Source: Chryseobacterium taiwanense
GTDB taxonomy: Bacteria > Bacteroidota > Bacteroidia > Flavobacteriales > Weeksellaceae
Direction of reading: 5' to 3'
Assembly: GCF_000813825.1 (NCBI RefSeq)
Contig: NZ_JWTA01000015.1
Coordinates: forward strand, 186,001 to 250,000
Length of the DNA stretch: 64,000 bases
The notes beneath the pieces were generated by a model. That model was not told the DNA's origin. It did not search any database and worked only from the letters and a program-made list of their open reading frames with translations. Position numbers and translations under genes: made by a program. The stretch's first letter is position 1, and each line of letters starts with the position of its first letter. This document shows, in pieces, positions 60,580-64,000 of the stretch.

Positions 60580-63264
60580 ATGAGAAAAAATATTTCTTTA
60601 TTTCTAATGTTGTTTTTCTCTGTTTTGTCTTTTGCACAAAAAACAGTTTCAGGAAAGATTACGGATGAAGACGGTGTGGCTATCCCAAGCGCAAGTGTGA
60701 CGGTGGAAGAACCTGGAAAAGATGCAATTCTGGCGTACGGAATTACCAACTCGAAAGGAGAATATAAAGTAACTTTCACAACGGGAGAATCTAATGTTGA
60801 CCTAAAAGTAAAAGCTTTTAATCAGAAGCCAATCACAAGACAAATCAGTAACAGCGATCAGAGTCTAACTTTTAAAATGGAGTCTGAAGCGACTGAAATA
60901 AAAGAAGTACAGTTGAAAACCAAAATGGTGACGGCAAGAGGAGATACAATTTCGTACGATTTGAAGGCTTTTGACAGTAAAAATGACCGAAGTCTTGCAG
61001 ATGTTCTTAAGAAAATGCCCGGAATTGAAGTCAATGCAGACGGAACTATTCTTTATCAGGGAAATGCAATCAACAAATTTTATGTAGAAGGAAAAGACTT
61101 GATGGAAGGAGGATACGGAACAATTAGTAATTCTCTTCCGAAAGATGCTGTTGCAAAAGTAGAAGTATTGGAAAATCACCAACCGGTAAAAATTCTTCAG
61201 GATAAAGTGCCTTCAGATCAGGCGGCAATCAATATCAAATTGAAGAAATCTGTAACGATGACCGGTCGTGGAGAAGTAGGTATTGGTGCAGATCCTTTTC
61301 TTTGGAATGTGAAATTAACCCCAATGTTTTTCAGCAAAAAAAGCCAGTGGGTGGCTAATTATAAAACCAATAATGTGGGAGATCAGGTTGAGAACGAAGG
61401 AAATATTTTGGCTTTCGGAAACAGGTTTGAGGGAAGAAGAATCAATGCTTCTCAAAATGATTGGCTGAATGTAGAAAATGCAAGTACACCTAATCTTCCG
61501 GTAAAAAGATATTTAATGAATAACGTTCATTACTTATCAGCGAATTATTTGACCAATATTGATAAGAAAAAAGAATGGGAATTAAAAGCCAATGCAAATT
61601 ATACGAACAACTCTGTAGAAAGAGAATCTAATGTTGTACAGAATCTCTTTACTGGAGAATCCAATACGATCAATATTCATAATAATTTTTATACGGATAA
61701 AGCAAAAGGAGAGCTTATTTTTACAAAAAATGCTAAAAAAGGATTCTTTAAAAATACAACAAGCTTCTCTCAATATTGGAATGCAGATCGAGCAGATGCA
61801 AATAGAATCAATAATAATACTCTGACAGAAAGAAATGGAGCACAGGCGGTAGAGTCTCCTACAACTTCTTTCCAAAACTCATTGAGTACGATCATTCCTT
61901 GGAAGGAAAAAATGGTGAATGTGTTGTCTTTTATAAATTACCAGACAGATAAACAGACTTTGGATGTTTCACCTTCTTCTTATCTTGCTATTCCGGGATA
62001 TACAACGACATCTTCAGACTTTGTCCGTCAGAATTTAAGATTAAAAACTTTTGAAGCGAACCATTCTGCAAACATTGGATTCTCTACAAAAGGATGGACA
62101 TTTACTCCGGAGGTCGGATTTAATTTTAAATCGACAGATTTGGTTTCAGATTTATTCAATGTTAAATCAAAAGCTACAACCCCGCCTCCTGCGACACAAT
62201 ATAGCAATGACCTTAGCTATACAACGGCTACACCATATGGAAGTCTGGGAGTAAATTATAAGAACGATTCTTGGATGTTATATGCTAACTTCCCTGTAAA
62301 TTCTAATAATATTAAAGCAGAAGATCCTTTAAGATTGGTTTCAAGAGAATTGAATAAGGTTACTTTTGAACCGAGTGTTTTTGCTCAATACACTTTTGCT
62401 TCTTTCTGGAAAGCTTCAGTAAATGCGAATATCAATAACAACTTTGGCGAAATTAATACTGCCTATTCAGGGTTCTTAATGACTTCACCGTCGGGGATTA
62501 ATGTTATGGATGCTACAAACCCAATTCCTCAGAACAACAACAAGTCAGCCGGAACAAGATTAGAATATAGAAACCCACTGAATAATTTATTCTTTAATAT
62601 CAATTACAGATACTCAGATGCCAAAAGGAATTTAATTGGTAGTCCGACTATCGAAAACGGATATACGGAAATGAAATATAAAGTGCAGGATAATAATGTG
62701 TTGACTAATGCGTATAGTGTAGAAGCAGGGAAATATTTTCCGAAATTTAAAACCAATGCTTCATTAAGCTACAGCAATAGTACATCGAAATCTGATGCAT
62801 TTCTAAATAATGACGCTTATACCAATAAGAATAATGGTCAGTCATATGGTGTGAAATTCAACAATACTTACTTTAGCTGGATGAGCTTGGACTATAATGC
62901 AAGCTTTACAAGAACGAATCAGACCAGTGTAGGGGACGTTAATTCAGGTGCTAAAACCACAGGATTCAAGCATAATTTAGGAGTATTCTTTTATCCGATC
63001 GAAAATCATACAGTTGGATTCAACTGGGATCAGGTGAATTCAACTGTAACAGCTACCGATCAAAAATACCATAACGGATTCTACGATCTTTCCTATCAGT
63101 TTACATGGTCTAAAAAGAATATAGATTTTGAATTGAAATGGATGAATATCGCCAATAAAAAAGTATTCGAAAATTATGAAATTAATTCTCAAGGTACTTC
63201 TTTTACAAGAATACAACTTCGCCCAAGCCAGGTTATGTTCACAGTAAAATTCAACTTCAAATAA
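60580..63264 (+). CDS. outer-membrane beta-barrel receptor with carboxypeptidase-like domain
   Basis: 894 residues with signal peptide (MRKNISLFLMLFFSVLSFAQ). A carboxypeptidase-regulatory-like beta-sandwich (about 22-100) and a plug-like domain (about 130-215, NDRSLADVLKKMPGIEVNADGTILYQGNAI) follow. The rest is a large beta-barrel, ending in MFTVKFNFK with a terminal aromatic pattern. It belongs to the outer-membrane beta-barrel protein group related to TonB-dependent receptors, but no SusD partner is adjacent. The ligand is unknown. The start codon follows a leader motif shared with the next plus-strand gene. Confidence 0.88.
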   Translation: MRKNISLFLMLFFSVLSFAQKTVSGKITDEDGVAIPSASVTVEEPGKDAILAYGITNSKGEYKVTFTTGESNVDLKVKAFNQKPITRQISNSDQSLTFKMESEATEIKEVQLKTKMVTARGDTISYDLKAFDSKNDRSLADVLKKMPGIEVNADGTILYQGNAINKFYVEGKDLMEGGYGTISNSLPKDAVAKVEVLENHQPVKILQDKVPSDQAAINIKLKKSVTMTGRGEVGIGADPFLWNVKLTPMFFSKKSQWVANYKTNNVGDQVENEGNILAFGNRFEGRRINASQNDWLNVENASTPNLPVKRYLMNNVHYLSANYLTNIDKKKEWELKANANYTNNSVERESNVVQNLFTGESNTINIHNNFYTDKAKGELIFTKNAKKGFFKNTTSFSQYWNADRADANRINNNTLTERNGAQAVESPTTSFQNSLSTIIPWKEKMVNVLSFINYQTDKQTLDVSPSSYLAIPGYTTTSSDFVRQNLRLKTFEANHSANIGFSTKGWTFTPEVGFNFKSTDLVSDLFNVKSKATTPPPATQYSNDLSYTTATPYGSLGVNYKNDSWMLYANFPVNSNNIKAEDPLRLVSRELNKVTFEPSVFAQYTFASFWKASVNANINNNFGEINTAYSGFLMTSPSGINVMDATNPIPQNNNKSAGTRLEYRNPLNNLFFNINYRYSDAKRNLIGSPTIENGYTEMKYKVQDNNVLTNAYSVEAGKYFPKFKTNASLSYSNSTSKSDAFLNNDAYTNKNNGQSYGVKFNNTYFSWMSLDYNASFTRTNQTSVGDVNSGAKTTGFKHNLGVFFYPIENHTVGFNWDQVNSTVTATDQKYHNGFYDLSYQFTWSKKNIDFELKWMNIANKKVFENYEINSQGTSFTRIQLRPSQVMFTVKFNFK

Positions 63265-63285
63265 AAAGTAGAATAATAAAATATA

Positions 63286-63315
63286 AAAACCAATCTCCTT
63301 GAGATTGGTTTTTTG
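63286..63315. terminator. terminator between receptor and dinB-like gene
   Basis: AAAACCAATCTC (63286-63297) pairs with GAGATTGGTTTT (63301-63312), with a 3-nt loop and T-run, between convergent genes. Confidence 0.8.
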
Positions 63316-63339
63316 TTTGAGATATATTTAAAAAAGCTT

Positions 63340-63837
63340 TTAAAAGCTTTGGTCATCAGCGGAAGGTCCATAACTTCCCGGAAGAGCAATGTCGTTCAGT
63401 CTGTAATAAACACCAAGCTGAGCTCTGTGATGGGTAATTTGATTTAGGCTATGACGTATAGATCCATATTTGCTCCATTTTGCAAGTTCATGACCATTAT
63501 GTTTTAATGCCCATGTTTGATTTAAATCTTCTTCCTTAGCATTTTCTAAGGCCTCAACTCCTTGTTTGTAGTTTTCATCTAAAGCTTTTAGCAGATCTTC
63601 TTTTGTGGTGAATTTCTTTGGTTGATAATCATTATTGGCAAAATCCAGATCTGAGGTTTTAAGCATGGTATTCGGCCATTCAAAAACTTCTGCAATATGA
63701 GTCGCAAGAGGCATCATTTTCATACTTTTTTCATGAGGAGCAAAATCATTTTTTGTTTCAGGATAAATTTCAAAAAACTTTCTGGTTGTTTGATATTCTT
63801 CCTGAAGCTCATTTTTTAATTGTGATAAAGTGTCCAT
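63340..63837 (-). CDS. DinB family protein
   Basis: 165-residue four-helix-bundle protein. The metal-binding histidines are spread as in DinB/YfiT: MMPLATHIAEVFEW near residue 44, then IRHSLNQITHHRAQLGVYYR near residue 130. Such proteins are often thiol-transferase-like; the role here is unknown. It is preceded by a 150-bp spacer and diverges from the last gene. Confidence 0.83.
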   Translation of the reverse strand: MDTLSQLKNELQEEYQTTRKFFEIYPETKNDFAPHEKSMKMMPLATHIAEVFEWPNTMLKTSDLDFANNDYQPKKFTTKEDLLKALDENYKQGVEALENAKEEDLNQTWALKHNGHELAKWSKYGSIRHSLNQITHHRAQLGVYYRLNDIALPGSYGPSADDQSF

Positions 63838-63938
63838 ATCGTTTTGTTTTTTAGTGGATTAAAGTTAAATATTTCAGGGATAAAACTGTTTTAACGAAAT
63901 CATAAATTTTATTATACGAAAAATAAAACTCAAAAAAC

Positions 63939-63970
63939 TGTAACAAAAATTAAGAACCACGAACTAATTA
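63939..63970 (+). repeat. shared leader motif, copy 2
   Basis: The second copy, with TGTAACAAAAA, AACCA and AACTAATTA at identical spacing to copy 1, lies 17 bp before an ATG at 63988. Confidence 0.6.
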
Positions 63971-63987
63971 TATAAACATTAGAAAAA

Positions 63988-64000
63988 ATGAAAAAGCTAT
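63988..64000 (+). CDS. start of a gene cut by the window edge
   Basis: ATGAAAAAGCTA gives MKKL, the usual beginning of a signal peptide in this genome. Its leader resembles that of the receptor gene at 60580, so it may code for a related outer-membrane protein. Only 13 bp are visible. Confidence 0.4.

Noticed and set aside
60580..63264. SusC-type nutrient receptor of a polysaccharide locus
   Set aside because: No SusD partner or glycan enzymes are adjacent and the sequence fits the general outer-membrane beta-barrel group better.

Overview
The window looks like the chromosome of a low-GC Bacteroidota, most likely a Flavobacteriales/Weeksellaceae member close to Chryseobacterium. Supporting signs are the TAnnTTTG-type -7 promoter boxes, a MurF-alanine racemase fusion, a PorW/SprE lipoprotein of type IX secretion and gliding, a GH92 mannosidase and an outer-membrane receptor with a carboxypeptidase-like N-terminal domain. 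No rRNA, tRNA, CRISPR array, insertion sequence or prophage was recognised.

Layout. 0-12.3 kb holds mostly minus-strand housekeeping genes (S41 protease, a radical SAM/Lgt-like cluster, fabG, a WG-repeat protein, rsmI, an acidic repeat protein), with surE and guaC on the plus strand. 12.3-21.0 kb is a plus-strand run: tdk, murF-alr, a patatin-barrel protein, ybeY, mnmG and a methyltransferase. Two perfect parS sites flank mnmG. 21.0-24.1 kb holds pgk between two long non-coding stretches. The first carries three copies of a 60-bp repeat spaced about 166 bp. The second is AT-rich, has two consensus DnaA boxes and several inverted repeats, and is a good oriC candidate. 24.1-31.5 kb is plus strand (rpiB, rnr, a LysE-type transporter, LD-carboxypeptidase, YraN, an SDR, tsaB). 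31.5-36.1 kb is minus strand (porW/sprE, maf, a KdsC-like phosphatase, a DUF2520 protein). 36.2-45 kb holds an ECF sigma factor with a probable anti-sigma partner, a GH92 enzyme, an outer-membrane barrel protein, lepA and a DUF1579 lipoprotein.

The most striking region is 45.0-56.8 kb. A Nudix/winged-helix regulator of the NrtR type is followed by a same-strand run of 14 genes. Nearly all that can be classified belong to NAD or ADP-ribose chemistry: NADAR, a 2OG-Fe(II) oxygenase, a SLOG-like protein, an SPFH protein, an NAD-kinase-like protein, a TARG1/DarG-like macrodomain, a bacterial PARG fusion, DUF4291, two ADP-ribosylglycohydrolases, a MacroD-type macrodomain, a sirtuin, the RNA 2'-phosphotransferase KptA, an unknown protein and a metallophosphoesterase. 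The regulator gene and the first gene of the run have the same promoter-operator arrangement, a TAnnTTTG box running into TTGTGTA-N5-AACGCAA. This suggests one ADP-ribose-sensing regulon that removes ADP-ribosyl or 2'-phosphate marks, perhaps for stress response, RNA repair or phage defence.

56.8-64 kb holds an M14 carboxypeptidase, a small gene pair with an eight-cysteine protein, a JmjC-like cupin, an outer-membrane receptor, a DinB protein and the first codons of another gene. The leader of that last gene resembles the receptor's leader. All functional statements are read from sequence motifs without database searches.
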